Source of the DNA: Pigmentiphaga humi
GTDB lineage: Bacteria; Pseudomonadota; Gammaproteobacteria; Burkholderiales; Burkholderiaceae_B
Length of the DNA stretch: 64,000 nucleotides
Assembly: GCF_900606115.1 (NCBI RefSeq)
Contig: NZ_UWPJ01000023.1
Location: 124,001-188,000 of the forward strand
Direction: 5' to 3'
The notes below the pieces were generated by a model that was given only the letters and a program-made list of their open reading frames with translations, did no database searches and was not told the origin of the DNA. Below, piece after piece: positions 1 to 8,058 of the stretch (position 1 is the first letter of the stretch; the number at the start of each line of letters is the position of its first letter). A program made the translations under genes and the position numbers.

Positions 1-694
1 GGACGGCGGTATACGCCCGCTGCGCGGTTTTTTCCGTCAGCGCGTGGTCCGCTCCGTCGATGATGCGATGGGTCATGGAATGCGCGCGCCGGAAGGCGGA
101 ACGGTAGTTCATGACGGTGGAGTGGGGAACGAAATCGTCGTGCTCCGATTCGACGATGAGCACGTCCCCCTGGAAGCCCGCGCAAGCCGCCAGCGCGCGA
201 TTTTCGTCGGGAGTGACCGCCCGGTTGCGCAAGGCGCGCAGCACGCTGCGATCGAGCTGGTCCTTGGGCTTGAACCAGTGATCGTCCGGATACAGCGCCG
301 GCACCTGCAGCGCGAGCCAGCGCACTTTGCGCAGGCCGCTCAGGATGGCGGCGAGATAGGCCCCATAGCTGCTGCCCACCACCGCTACCTCGGTGGAGTC
401 GAGCCCGGGATGGGCCGCCAGGCGGTCGTAGGCCGCCATGATGTCGTGCAGGTTGTCGTCTCGCGATACCTGCTCGCGCTGGGCCTCTGTCGCGGCATGG
501 CCGCGCAGGTCGAAAGTCAGGCAGATGCAGCCCAAGGCGGCGATGCCTTGCGCGCGCAACAGATCGAAGGACTGGCTGCCGCCCCAGCCGTGGATGAACA
601 GCACACCCGGTATCTTGCTCCGCGGGGTCAGGAAAGTGCCTTGCAATTCGCTGCCGGCGACTTCTATGACCGCTGGATCGCTACGACCCACCAT
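1..694 (-). CDS. Alpha/beta hydrolase (dienelactone hydrolase-like), C-terminus cut by window edge
   Basis: The gene reads leftwards off the window, so only about 231 N-terminal residues are visible. The visible protein has the alpha/beta-hydrolase core: an oxyanion-type HGWGG segment, a nucleophile elbow GSSYG, an acidic residue in ESEHDD and a final histidine in GADHAL. This supplies the Ser-Asp-His triad. There is no signal peptide, so it is probably cytoplasmic. The ATG overlaps the end of the upstream CMD-DUF3182 gene by 14 bp, implying translational coupling. Substrate is unknown; hydrolases of this type often accompany DUF3182 genes (family knowledge, not seen here). Confidence 0.85.
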   Translation of the reverse strand, partial: MVGRSDPAVIEVAGSELQGTFLTPRSKIPGVLFIHGWGGSQSFDLLRAQGIAALGCICLTFDLRGHAATEAQREQVSRDDNLHDIMAAYDRLAAHPGLDSTEVAVVGSSYGAYLAAILSGLRKVRWLALQVPALYPDDHWFKPKDQLDRSVLRALRNRAVTPDENRALAACAGFQGDVLIVESEHDDFVPHSTVMNYRSAFRRAHSMTHRIIDGADHALTEKTAQRAYTAV

Positions 695-2015
695 ATTCGC
701 TACCTCTTGTGTCCAATATGCCGCCCGACTTGGTCATGAAACCGACCTGGCTGTCCTCTCCCTGGAACACGCAATCGCCGGCGGGCGGTTCGCCGGCGTC
801 CGCGCCATAGCGTTCCTTGCTGTAAGCCCACACCTCATCCTGCAGGGGGGTGCGGAAAAAATGCACCATCGCGGCCATCTCTGCGGGGCTCGCGCCTCCC
901 ATGCGCCACGATTGCTCCAGGACGCCGGTTCGCGTCCGGCCGCCGGCATCCCGACCCGCTGCAACGTCGTAGTTGCGGCGCGACGCATGCAGGCCGGGAT
1001 AGGCCGCGGATACCGCCGCGTCGTAGGCGACGGCGAGCTCGACGGCGCGCGCCAGCCCGGCCGACAGGTCCAGGCTGGCCAGCCGCCCGGGCTCGCCCCG
1101 CACGCAGCGCAGGACCGAGCCGCCGTACACCGGCTGGCCTTGGCGGTCCCGCGTGAGTTCCTGGGTTCCCACATAGGCCAGGGTATGGTCGCCGACGCGG
1201 CACCAGCCCACGCTGAAGGTTTCCACGTCCTCTAGGTTTTCTTCCAGCACGATGCCCGAAGCCAGCGCGCCGCTGCGCGCCGCGTCGTCCACCGCGGCTT
1301 CGAGGTCGCCGTTGTCTTCCACCACGCGTTGGCCACGGCCCGCACAGGCGGCGGCCGACTTGAGCCTGACCGGCCCGTTGCGCAGCAGCGCCCGGCCCGC
1401 ACGCAGGGCGTCCTCGCGGGAGAACGCCGAATAGCCGCTCAGCACGCAGCCATGCAGGCGCGGCGCCAGTCCGTGCGCCCAACCGGCCGGCGCCTGGCTG
1501 TCCGCGGCCCACAAGCCATGGCTCACTACCTTCGTCGCGATGAAACCATGGGGAACGATGCCGCCGAACAAATGCGATGCCGCGCGTATGCCGAGCGCGC
1601 CGGAGCGCCAGTTCCCGACCAGGGTTCGATCCGGCACGTAGTAGCAACTGCCGCAATAGATCGCGGCCTGCATGAATACCTCGTTGATCTCTTCTTTGGT
1701 CAGGCCATTGTTGATGGCGCCGCGCACGTGCAGGCGCAACTCGTGGGGGCGGTTGAGCGCAGTGATCATGGCCAGGTTCAGGAAGCTGCGCGTGCGGCGG
1801 TCCAGGCCGGGCCGGTTCCAGATGTCGCCCCAGCAGTGCTGGGTGACGAGCTGCTGCAGCTCCATGCGCAGCGGGTCTTCGGCGGCTTTGGCCAGCGAGG
1901 CGTCCACGTGTTCGCGGCCCAGGACTTCACGGCGCGTGGCCAGGCCTTTGTCGAACAGGGCCTGGTTGAAGCTGCCGCCCAGTTGCGTCTGGTCGGCGGG
2001 TTTGGGTCGGGTCAT
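681..2015 (-). CDS. Chimeric protein: carboxymuconolactone decarboxylase (PcaC-like) domain joined to truncated DUF3182
   Basis: 444 residues from the ATG at 2015, which has a GGAGAC ribosome site 9 nt upstream; longer starts lack one. Residues 1 to about 125 match the CMD/PcaC family (WGDIWNRPGLD, then NEVFMQAAIYCG). Directly after AIYCG the frame continues into DUF3182, an ATP-grasp-like family of unknown function: YVPDRTLV, LFGGIVPHGFIATK, VLEENL, GTQELT, VYGGS, SRRNYDV, LEQSWRMGGAS. The CMD part lacks its usual tail and the DUF3182 part lacks its usual N-terminal region of roughly 80-100 residues. I read this as a deletion that fused two genes in frame. Either half may be non-functional. 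Confidence 0.8.
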   Translation of the reverse strand: MTRPKPADQTQLGGSFNQALFDKGLATRREVLGREHVDASLAKAAEDPLRMELQQLVTQHCWGDIWNRPGLDRRTRSFLNLAMITALNRPHELRLHVRGAINNGLTKEEINEVFMQAAIYCGSCYYVPDRTLVGNWRSGALGIRAASHLFGGIVPHGFIATKVVSHGLWAADSQAPAGWAHGLAPRLHGCVLSGYSAFSREDALRAGRALLRNGPVRLKSAAACAGRGQRVVEDNGDLEAAVDDAARSGALASGIVLEENLEDVETFSVGWCRVGDHTLAYVGTQELTRDRQGQPVYGGSVLRCVRGEPGRLASLDLSAGLARAVELAVAYDAAVSAAYPGLHASRRNYDVAAGRDAGGRTRTGVLEQSWRMGGASPAEMAAMVHFFRTPLQDEVWAYSKERYGADAGEPPAGDCVFQGEDSQVGFMTKSGGILDTRGSEYGGS

Positions 2016-2109
2016 GCTCGTCTCCATGTGCGAAAGTGGAGAAAGCATACCGTGGCGCGAGGCGACGCACCGCATCCGTGCCGATCCGCGCCTCCGGCGG
2101 ACGCCGGCC

Positions 2110-2787
2110 TCAGGCCGCGGCGCGCCGCTTCAGCAGCTCGCCCACCAGCCGCGTGGTCGCCGAGAAATGTTCGCACAGCAGTTCGCATGCGCGATCGGCG
2201 TCGTGGTCGAGGATCGCCTGGACGATGGCGCCGTGTTCGGCATCCACGTCGCGGTGTTCGGCATGGCCGATGCCGGCCGACAGCGCGCGGTAGCGGGCGG
2301 TCTGCTCGCGCAGCGTGGCGCAGAAGCGCGCGATCCATTCCGAGTCCCCGCCCGAGGTGAGGATTTCGTGGAAGGTCTCGTGCGCGCGCTCCCAATCGGG
2401 GTTGAGCACGCCATCCTGGTACAGCGGGATGTGCTTGAGCTGGTGGGAGGCGGCCAGCACCCGGCCTTCCCAGCCGGCGTCGCGCCGGGCGATGCCTTCG
2501 CGCAGGGCCAGCGATTCGAGCTGGCGGCGCGCGTGCGTGATGTCGCGCAGTTCGGACTCGGATATTTCCGAGACGCGAAAGCCTTTCTGGTCCACGGCGA
2601 CGACGAAACCCGTGCTGCACAGCCGCGACAGGGCTTCGCGCAGCGGGATGGTGCCGACGCCGTAGCGTTCGGCCAGTTCACGTATGCGCAGCTTGGCGCC
2701 AGCCGGATAGACCCCGTTGATGAGGTCCTGGCGGATGGTCCATTGCAGCGCGGACGCTGTGGTGGGAGAAGAAGGAAGGGCGCTCAA
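2110..2787 (-). CDS. GntR-family (FadR/FCD) transcriptional regulator
   Basis: 225 residues. The N-terminus is a winged HTH (LRIRELAERYGVGTIPLREAL) and the C-terminus is an all-helical FCD ligand domain with metal-type histidines (HETFHEIL, EHGAIVQAI). The only upstream in-frame initiation codon is TTG at 2787; an in-frame TAG lies just before it and no strong ribosome site is visible, so the start is uncertain. It is divergent from the fumarylacetoacetate-hydrolase-family gene at 2870 and probably controls that operon and itself from the shared 82-bp intergenic region. Inducer unknown, likely an aromatic breakdown intermediate. Confidence 0.88.
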   Translation of the reverse strand: MSALPSSPTTASALQWTIRQDLINGVYPAGAKLRIRELAERYGVGTIPLREALSRLCSTGFVVAVDQKGFRVSEISESELRDITHARRQLESLALREGIARRDAGWEGRVLAASHQLKHIPLYQDGVLNPDWERAHETFHEILTSGGDSEWIARFCATLREQTARYRALSAGIGHAEHRDVDAEHGAIVQAILDHDADRACELLCEHFSATTRLVGELLKRRAAA

Positions 2788-2869
2788 TTTGATCTATAAA
2801 ACTTGTTTTTGTATATATTTTCGCATAGGATGCCGGTCATGACCAATGTGAAGTGGAGACAGATTCACC
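2788..2869. promoter_or_regulatory. Divergent control region, GntR gene / hydrolase-dioxygenase operon
   Basis: An AT-rich island in GC-rich DNA. On the plus strand TATATT (2814-2819) could be a -10 element, with TTGATC (2789-2794) as a weak -35 at 19-bp spacing. The minus strand offers TTTATA at 2800-2795. The GntR operator is probably here, but no perfect palindrome was found. The ribosome site GGAGA for the gene at 2870 is at 2855-2859. Confidence 0.45.
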
Positions 2870-3709
2870 ATGCGCTACGTATCGATTGAAAGAAATGGCA
2901 GGGCTGTCCTGGGCGTGCGCAACGCCCAGGGCGACATCGACGTGATCGGCGAAGAAAGCCTGGAATCGCTGCTGGCGCGCGGCGCCGACCTGGTCGCCTA
3001 TGCGAAGGGCCAAGCGGTGCGCGAGACGGTCAAGGATGCGGATGCGCGCTTCCTGCCGCCGATGGCGCGCCCGACCAAGATCATCTGCGTCGGCCTGAAC
3101 TACGCCGACCATACCAAGGAAAGCAAGTACGAACAGCCGGATTATCCGACGCTGTTCCTGCGCCTGCATACCACCCTGGTGGCACACAACGCGCCCATCG
3201 TGCGGCCCAAGGTCTCGGACTCGCTGGACTTCGAGGGCGAGGTCGCCGTCATCCTGGGCAAGGGCGGCCGCTTCATTCCCAAGGACGAGGCGCTCGATTG
3301 CGTGGCCGGCTACGCCGTATTCAACGAAGGCTCGGTGCGCGAATACCAGTTCAAGTCGCCGCAATGGACGGTGGGCAAGAACTTCGACAACACCGGCGGC
3401 TTCGGCCCCGATTTCGTCACGGCCGACGAGGTGCCTCCCGGCGCCAAGGGCCTGAAGCTGGAGACGCGCCTGAACGGCGAAGTCGTGCAGTCGGCCACGA
3501 CCGACGACATGATCTTCGACATTCCAACACTGATTTCCGTGACCAGCGAAGCCATCACGCTCGAGGCGGGCGACGTCATCGTCACGGGCACGCCGGCCGG
3601 CATCGGCTGGGCGCGCACGCCCAAGCTGCTGATGAAGCACGGCGACGTGTGCGAGGTGACCGTCGAGAAGCTGGGCACGCTGCGCAACCCCATCGTCGAC
3701 GAACGCTGA
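2870..3709 (+). CDS. Fumarylacetoacetate hydrolase (FAH) family protein
   Basis: 279 residues, start supported by GGAGA 10 nt upstream. The FAH fold is shown by KIICVGLNYADH (about residues 70-81), the metal-binding segment FEGEVAVILG with Glu122 and Glu124, and the GTPAGIGW signature near the end. The usual NDVSARD motif reads NEGSVRE. The family contains C-C bond hydrolases, decarboxylases and isomerases of ring-cleavage products; placement directly before an extradiol dioxygenase suggests hydrolysis or isomerisation of a meta-cleavage product. Exact substrate cannot be read from sequence. Confidence 0.9.
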   Translation: MRYVSIERNGRAVLGVRNAQGDIDVIGEESLESLLARGADLVAYAKGQAVRETVKDADARFLPPMARPTKIICVGLNYADHTKESKYEQPDYPTLFLRLHTTLVAHNAPIVRPKVSDSLDFEGEVAVILGKGGRFIPKDEALDCVAGYAVFNEGSVREYQFKSPQWTVGKNFDNTGGFGPDFVTADEVPPGAKGLKLETRLNGEVVQSATTDDMIFDIPTLISVTSEAITLEAGDVIVTGTPAGIGWARTPKLLMKHGDVCEVTVEKLGTLRNPIVDER

Positions 3710-3749
3710 GCCGCCGGGAACCAGACCGCCATGCGCGGCAGGAGGAGAC

Positions 3750-4682
3750 ATGCCTGAGCAATACTTCGCCGGGGCGGCGGTGCATTCGATCGACCATTTC
3801 GCGTTGAATGTGCCGTCGCTCGACCAGGCGGAACATTTCTTCACGAACTTCGGGCTCGATGTCCGCCGCGCAGGCGGCGAGCTCGAACTGCGCGCCGCCG
3901 ACGGCCATCGCTGGGCGCGCGTGCTGCCGGCTTCCGGCAAGTCGCTGGCCTACCTGAGCTTCAACTGCTACGAGCAGGATCTCGAAGCCATCGGCCGGCA
4001 GGCGCGCGAGGCCGGGGGCCGTTTCGATATCGACAGCCCGTTCAAGAACGGCGAGGGCATCTGGTTCCACGATCCGGACGGCAACCTGATCCAGGTCCGG
4101 GCCGGCCCGCGGACCATGCCGGAAAGCAAATCGCCATTCGACGTTCCCAAGGTCGGCGCGGACATGCGCGGGTCGCATCCGCGTTCGGAAGGCAGGCAGG
4201 TGCGGCCGCGGCGGCTTTCGCACGTGCTGCTGTTCACGTCCAGCGTGCCGGATGCCGTGGATTTCCACCATCGCGCCATCGGCCTGCAATTGTCCGACAA
4301 GTCGCTGGACATCATCGCGTTCACGCATGCGCCGCACGGCTGCGACCACCACCTGGTGGCGTTCGCCAAAAGCGCGGGCAAGGGCTGGCACCACTCATCG
4401 TGGGACGTTGCCACGCTGGACGAAGTGGGCCGCGGCGCGGCCCAGATGAACACGGCCGGCTACAAGCACGGCTGGGGCACGGGCCGGCACGTGCTGGGGT
4501 CGAATTACTTCTTCTATGTGCAGGATCCCTGGGGGTCGTTCTGCGAGTATTCGGCCGACATCGACTATGTTTCCGCCGGCAAGCCGTGGCCCGCGGGTGA
4601 GTTCCCACCGGAAGATTCGCTCTATCTCTGGGGACCGGACGTACCGGCCGACTTCATCTTCAATACCGAAGTGGAAGGCTAG
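3750..4682 (+). CDS. VOC-family type I extradiol dioxygenase
   Basis: 310 residues made of two vicinal-oxygen-chelate modules, roughly 12-118 and 153-275. The second module carries the likely Fe(II) ligands: His158 (RLSHVLLF), His214 or His215 (GWHHSSWDV) and Glu266 (FCEYSAD), in the usual 2-His-1-Glu order. It would open a catechol-type ring beside a hydroxyl. It follows the FAH-family gene by 40 bp in the same direction and is the last gene before a hairpin terminator. Substrate is inferred only as catecholic. Confidence 0.88.
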   Translation: MPEQYFAGAAVHSIDHFALNVPSLDQAEHFFTNFGLDVRRAGGELELRAADGHRWARVLPASGKSLAYLSFNCYEQDLEAIGRQAREAGGRFDIDSPFKNGEGIWFHDPDGNLIQVRAGPRTMPESKSPFDVPKVGADMRGSHPRSEGRQVRPRRLSHVLLFTSSVPDAVDFHHRAIGLQLSDKSLDIIAFTHAPHGCDHHLVAFAKSAGKGWHHSSWDVATLDEVGRGAAQMNTAGYKHGWGTGRHVLGSNYFFYVQDPWGSFCEYSADIDYVSAGKPWPAGEFPPEDSLYLWGPDVPADFIFNTEVEG

Positions 4683-4762
4683 CCCCCCCAGCCGCTGCGG
4701 GGTGTATGGACTGGGACATACACGGGGCAGCCCCTGACGGGGCCTGGGCCCGCCTTGGGGCA

Positions 4763-4807
4763 GCCCGGCGCCGGACCCAGGGGGGGGCGGCGCCGGGCAA
4801 TTTTGTC
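4763..4807 (+). terminator. Rho-independent terminator after the dioxygenase gene
   Basis: GCCCGGCGCC (4763-4772) pairs perfectly with GGCGCCGGGC (4789-4798), followed by AATTTTG. The orientation fits the end of the plus-strand operon ending at 4682. Confidence 0.7.
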
Positions 4808-4813
4808 TCCGCT

Positions 4814-5479
4814 TCAGGCGGCGAGAGCTTCGGCGTTGGCGGCTTCGGCGTTCACGAGCCACGCGACGATGTCCTCGATGGTCAGCAGCGGCCAGCCGTG
4901 TTGGCGGCCATAGGCAAGCGCCGCGTCGCCGCGCATCATCGAGCCGTCTTCGTGCATCAGTTCGCACAGCAGCGCCGCGGGGGCGAAACCGGCCAGGCGG
5001 GCCAGGTCGAGGGAGCCTTCGGTATGGCCGCGCCGGCCCAGCACGCCGCGCGGGTCTGCGCGCAGCGGGAATACGTGGCCCGGGCTGACCAGGGTGCCGG
5101 GATCGCCGCTCAGCGCCGCGCGCACGGTGGTGATGCGATCCGCCGCCGAGACGCCGGTGCTGACGCCGTCGCGCGCTTCGATGGTGACGGTGAAGGCCGT
5201 GCCGTTGCGGCTGCGGTTGCTGCTGGTCATCTGCGGCAGGCCCAGCGCTTCGACGTGGCCGGGCGTCAGGCACAGGCACACGATGCCGCTGCAATCGCGG
5301 ATCATGCGCGCCATGATGGCTTCGGTAATGGATTCGGCGGCGATGATCAGGTCCGCCTCGTTTTCGCGGTCCTCGTCATCGAGCAGGACGACGGGCTGGC
5401 CCTGCCGAAGGGCGGCGAGCGCGGCATGCATGCGCTGTTCGGCGGTGGTGGACTGGAAATAGTGCTGCAGGGACTGCAT
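4814..5479 (-). CDS. ribB: 3,4-dihydroxy-2-butanone 4-phosphate synthase
   Basis: 221 residues from the ATG at 5479, chosen because GGAG lies about 8 nt upstream; a GTG at 5503 is also in frame. The enzyme converts ribulose 5-phosphate to dihydroxybutanone phosphate plus formate in riboflavin synthesis. The acidic signature [10 protein letters not shown] is at about 34-43, and the RHGHTEG-type motif appears as RRGHTEGS. There is no GTP cyclohydrolase II domain, so this is the stand-alone form. An FMN riboswitch lies 122 bp upstream, so expression should fall when FMN is plentiful. Confidence 0.95.
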   Translation of the reverse strand: MQSLQHYFQSTTAEQRMHAALAALRQGQPVVLLDDEDRENEADLIIAAESITEAIMARMIRDCSGIVCLCLTPGHVEALGLPQMTSSNRSRNGTAFTVTIEARDGVSTGVSAADRITTVRAALSGDPGTLVSPGHVFPLRADPRGVLGRRGHTEGSLDLARLAGFAPAALLCELMHEDGSMMRGDAALAYGRQHGWPLLTIEDIVAWLVNAEAANAEALAA

Positions 5480-5600
5480 GGAAACGCTCCGTATGTTGGC
5501 CACGAGAAGCGTTCAGGGCACAGCGCGTTCGCAAGAGCGCGCCGGTAGGAGGCATACCGCGGCACAGGCGCGCGCGCGTGCTGGGCGGTACCGGTTCCCG

Positions 5601-5745
5601 TCTTCTCTCATCCGGACTATGACCGTCGGCTCCGGTATTCGACCGGATCTGCTGACCTTGCCGGCGTGGCCGGCAAGCGCTCGCGGGCTCGGTGCGCATC
5701 GTCGCACCCTACCGCCGGTGGGGATTTGCACCCCGCCCTGAAGAC
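5601..5745 (-). promoter_or_regulatory. FMN riboswitch (RFN element) upstream of ribB
   Basis: On the minus strand the element starts with TCTTCAGGGCGGGGTG, continues with CCCCACCGGCGGTA, GCCCGCGAGCG, GGTCAGCAGATCCGGT and GCCGACGGTCATAGTCCGG, and closes with GATGAGAGAAGA, which pairs with its first bases. These are the conserved RFN helices in order. The remaining parts of the 5504-5840 gap are the ribB leader and a short spacer before the MFS gene; nothing else was recognised there. Confidence 0.95.
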
Positions 5746-5840
5746 GCACCGCCCGGCAGGGCGGCTGTGCCTATGGTAGCAAGAAGCGGCGGGGCGGTCG
5801 AATCGGGTATCCTTGAACGCTTTCGGCCATCACCGTCATC

Positions 5841-7073
5841 ATGCCCGGCACATCGTCACCGGCACCGCTGGGCCGGCGCCAGTCCCTCATCGTATTCGCC
5901 TGCTTCGCGGCAGCCTATTTCTTCTCCTACGGATTGCGGTCGGTCAACGCCGCCATCGCGCCGTTCATCACGCAAGACCTCGGCGTAACCAGCGCGCAGC
6001 TCGGATGGCTGTCGTCCGCCTTCTTCATCGCGATGGCCGCCATGCAGCCGCCGTTGGGCGTATGGCTGGACCGGTATGGCGCGCGGCGCGTGGAAGCCGT
6101 GCTGCTGGCCGTGGCTGCGCTGGGCTCGCTGCTGATGGTCGTGGCGGATGCGTTCATGCTGGTCTCGCTCGGCCGCATCCTGATCGGGGTGGGCGTGGCG
6201 GCCAGCCTGATGGCGCCGTTCTCCTATTTCCGCCGCTGCTATCCGTCCGGACGCCAGCCCCAGCTCGCGCTATGGACCATGGTCGCGGGCACGGCCGGCG
6301 CGGTGTTCTTCACCAGTCCGGCGGCGTGGCTGGCCGGGCACTACGGCTGGCGCAGCGTGCACCTGGTCTCGGGTTTGTCGTTCGCGGTGGTCGCGGCGCT
6401 GCTGTGGCGCATGGTGCCCGACCGCGACCTGGACGTCGCCTCGGGCACGAAAAGCGCAGGCGCGAGTGCTTTCTGGGAATTGCTCAGGCATCCGGAAATG
6501 CGGCGCGTCATGCCGCCGTCCATCATCGGGCAGGGCGCGGCGATCGCGCTCTATACCCTGTGGGCGGGACCCTGGCTGATCGACGTGCTCGGCATGAGCA
6601 CGGCCCGCAGCGCGTCCACGCTGCTGCTGATCATGTCCACGATGATGGCCGGCTACGTGGTCATGGGCCTGGCCAGTCCGCCGCTGCAGCGCCGCTTCGG
6701 CCTGGATCGTGTTGCGCTGGCCGGCTATGCGGTCTGCATCGCCGCGACCTTCCTGCTCGCGCTGTATCCGGCGCCGGGCGCGTGGATGCTATGGCTGCTG
6801 ATGGCGCTGGGGACGGCCCCGGTGGCGCTGATGCAGCCCTACGTCTCCATGCAATTTCCCAGGGAAGTGGCGGGGCGCGTGGTGACGCTCTACAACATGT
6901 TCGTCTTCATCGGCGCCTTCCTCATCCAATGGGGAATCGGCGTCGCGGTGGACGGGCTCCGGGCGGCCGGACTGTCCAGCGTCCTGGCGTACTCCTGGAC
7001 CTTCGCCGGCGTGGGCGTGCTGCAGGCGGTCTCGGTGCTGTGGTGGTGCCTGCGCGCCCCCGCGCGGCGGTAG
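5841..7073 (+). CDS. MFS transporter
   Basis: 410 residues with about 12 hydrophobic helices. The loop after helix 2 carries the MFS motif as GVWLDRYGARRVE, and the second half begins after a charged loop near residue 205. It resembles small-molecule permeases rather than sugar porters, but the substrate is not evident. It reads away from the FMN riboswitch and ribB; a link to flavins is possible only by position. It has no close downstream partner. Confidence 0.85.
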   Translation: MPGTSSPAPLGRRQSLIVFACFAAAYFFSYGLRSVNAAIAPFITQDLGVTSAQLGWLSSAFFIAMAAMQPPLGVWLDRYGARRVEAVLLAVAALGSLLMVVADAFMLVSLGRILIGVGVAASLMAPFSYFRRCYPSGRQPQLALWTMVAGTAGAVFFTSPAAWLAGHYGWRSVHLVSGLSFAVVAALLWRMVPDRDLDVASGTKSAGASAFWELLRHPEMRRVMPPSIIGQGAAIALYTLWAGPWLIDVLGMSTARSASTLLLIMSTMMAGYVVMGLASPPLQRRFGLDRVALAGYAVCIAATFLLALYPAPGAWMLWLLMALGTAPVALMQPYVSMQFPREVAGRVVTLYNMFVFIGAFLIQWGIGVAVDGLRAAGLSSVLAYSWTFAGVGVLQAVSVLWWCLRAPARR

Positions 7074-7234
7074 GCGCCGAGGCCGGACAAGTGCATCAAG
7101 CTTTGCAGGATATGACCGCCCCCCGGGGAGGTGGAAGACTTGCTAACAAACGCCGGTCCTTTCAGGCCGGAGTTCTCTTAAGGTAGAGGTGTCGTACCGC
7201 GATTGCGGTACTCCATCCACCTCAAGGAGCGACC

Positions 7235-7420
7235 ATGGATAAAGACCGGATCAAGGGTGTTGCCAATCAGGTCAAGGGCACAGTCAAGGAAACCGCCGGC
7301 AAGGTGACCGGCGACCACGGTCTCGAGGCCGAAGGGAACGTGCAGAAGAACGTGGGCAAAGTGCAGGAAAACGTCGGGCAGGCCAAGGACAAGCTGCGCG
7401 ATGCGGTGAAGGACGCATGA
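7235..7420 (+). CDS. CsbD family stress-response protein
   Basis: 61 residues, strongly charged and helical, matching the CsbD family throughout (IKGVANQVKGTVKETAGKVTGD). AAGGAG sits 7 nt before the ATG. Members are small abundant proteins induced by general stress; their molecular role is unknown. The leader contains a hairpin (GTACCGC/GCGGTAC, 7194-7212) just before the ribosome site, which could affect translation. Confidence 0.9.
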   Translation: MDKDRIKGVANQVKGTVKETAGKVTGDHGLEAEGNVQKNVGKVQENVGQAKDKLRDAVKDA

Positions 7421-7608
7421 GCCTGCGCCACCCGCGAGGGTGGCATGATGGAAGAATGGCGGGGCCGGTGCAGCAATGCGCCGGCCCCGCGTCCGTTGGA
7501 GGCGGCCGTCAGGAACGAACCGCCGCGCCGCCCTGGAGCGGCTCTCCCGGCGCAAGCGGAGCGTGCGCTCCGGCGCCCGATCTGCCTCGCGCCCTGGCGC
7601 GCCGTCTC

Positions 7609-7652
7609 ACGGCGAGGCGATATCCCCCGTTCGAGGGATATCGCCTCGCCGT
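7609..7652. repeat. Perfect 18-bp inverted repeat with 8-nt loop
   Basis: ACGGCGAGGCGATATCCC (7609-7626) is exactly reversed and complemented at 7635-7652. It lies in the 277-bp gap between csbD and a small gene. No T-run follows on either side, so it is not a typical intrinsic terminator. It could be a transcript-stabilising hairpin, a REP-like unit or a protein site. Confidence 0.75.
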
Positions 7653-7697
7653 CGCGATTGATACAGTTATTTACATGTATACGCGAGGGAGTGAGCT

Positions 7698-7925
7698 GTG
7701 CTGCAGTTCTGGGGGGCTTTGCAATCGCACGCCGCGGATCCGCCGTTTTCCATATTCGTCTCGGATCACCAGGGTAATGTGTTTCAGGGCTGGCTGCGCT
7801 GGGGAGCGGACGATGGCCGTATCGTCTACAAACTGCATTCGGGGCCGCTGGTGTCCCGCCGGCAGGATGGCCGCTACGAAGACGCGAATGCGCAGATATA
7901 CGCGCCGGTCATGAACCGCGCCTGA
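7698..7925 (+). CDS. Small hypothetical protein
   Basis: 75 residues from a GTG with GGGAG 7 nt upstream. The sequence looks like a compact beta-rich domain (FSIFVSDHQGNVFQGWLRW, then DGRIVYKLHSGPLVS), with no signal peptide or membrane helix. Not assigned to a family. Its codon pattern is like the neighbours. It stands alone, 45 bp after the 18-bp inverted repeat and convergent with the Bug receptor gene. Confidence 0.6.
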   Translation: MLQFWGALQSHAADPPFSIFVSDHQGNVFQGWLRWGADDGRIVYKLHSGPLVSRRQDGRYEDANAQIYAPVMNRA

Positions 7926-7962
7926 ACCAGGGGCTACGCGCTATTGCGCCTGGCAGGACGCC

Positions 7963-8000
7963 TGAAAAACGAACGGGGCATGTCTTCCGACATGCCCCGT
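7963..8000 (-). terminator. Rho-independent terminator of the Bug receptor gene
   Basis: ACGGGGCATGTC (7973-7984) pairs with GACATGCCCCGT (7989-8000). On the minus strand the stem is followed by TCGTTTTT. It lies 58 bp past the stop of the minus-strand gene ending at 8059 and may stop convergent transcription too. Confidence 0.8.
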
Positions 8001-8058
8001 TGCCGTTTCGGCCGGCAACGCCGGGGTGCCCGGCGTCATGCGGCGGATGCGCAGTCGA

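Noticed and set aside
7427-7488. Hairpins GCCACCC/GGGTGGC and GGGGCCGG/CCGGCCCC after csbD as terminators
   Set aside because: Both lack T-runs; they may help Rho or stabilise RNA, but a terminator call is not supported.
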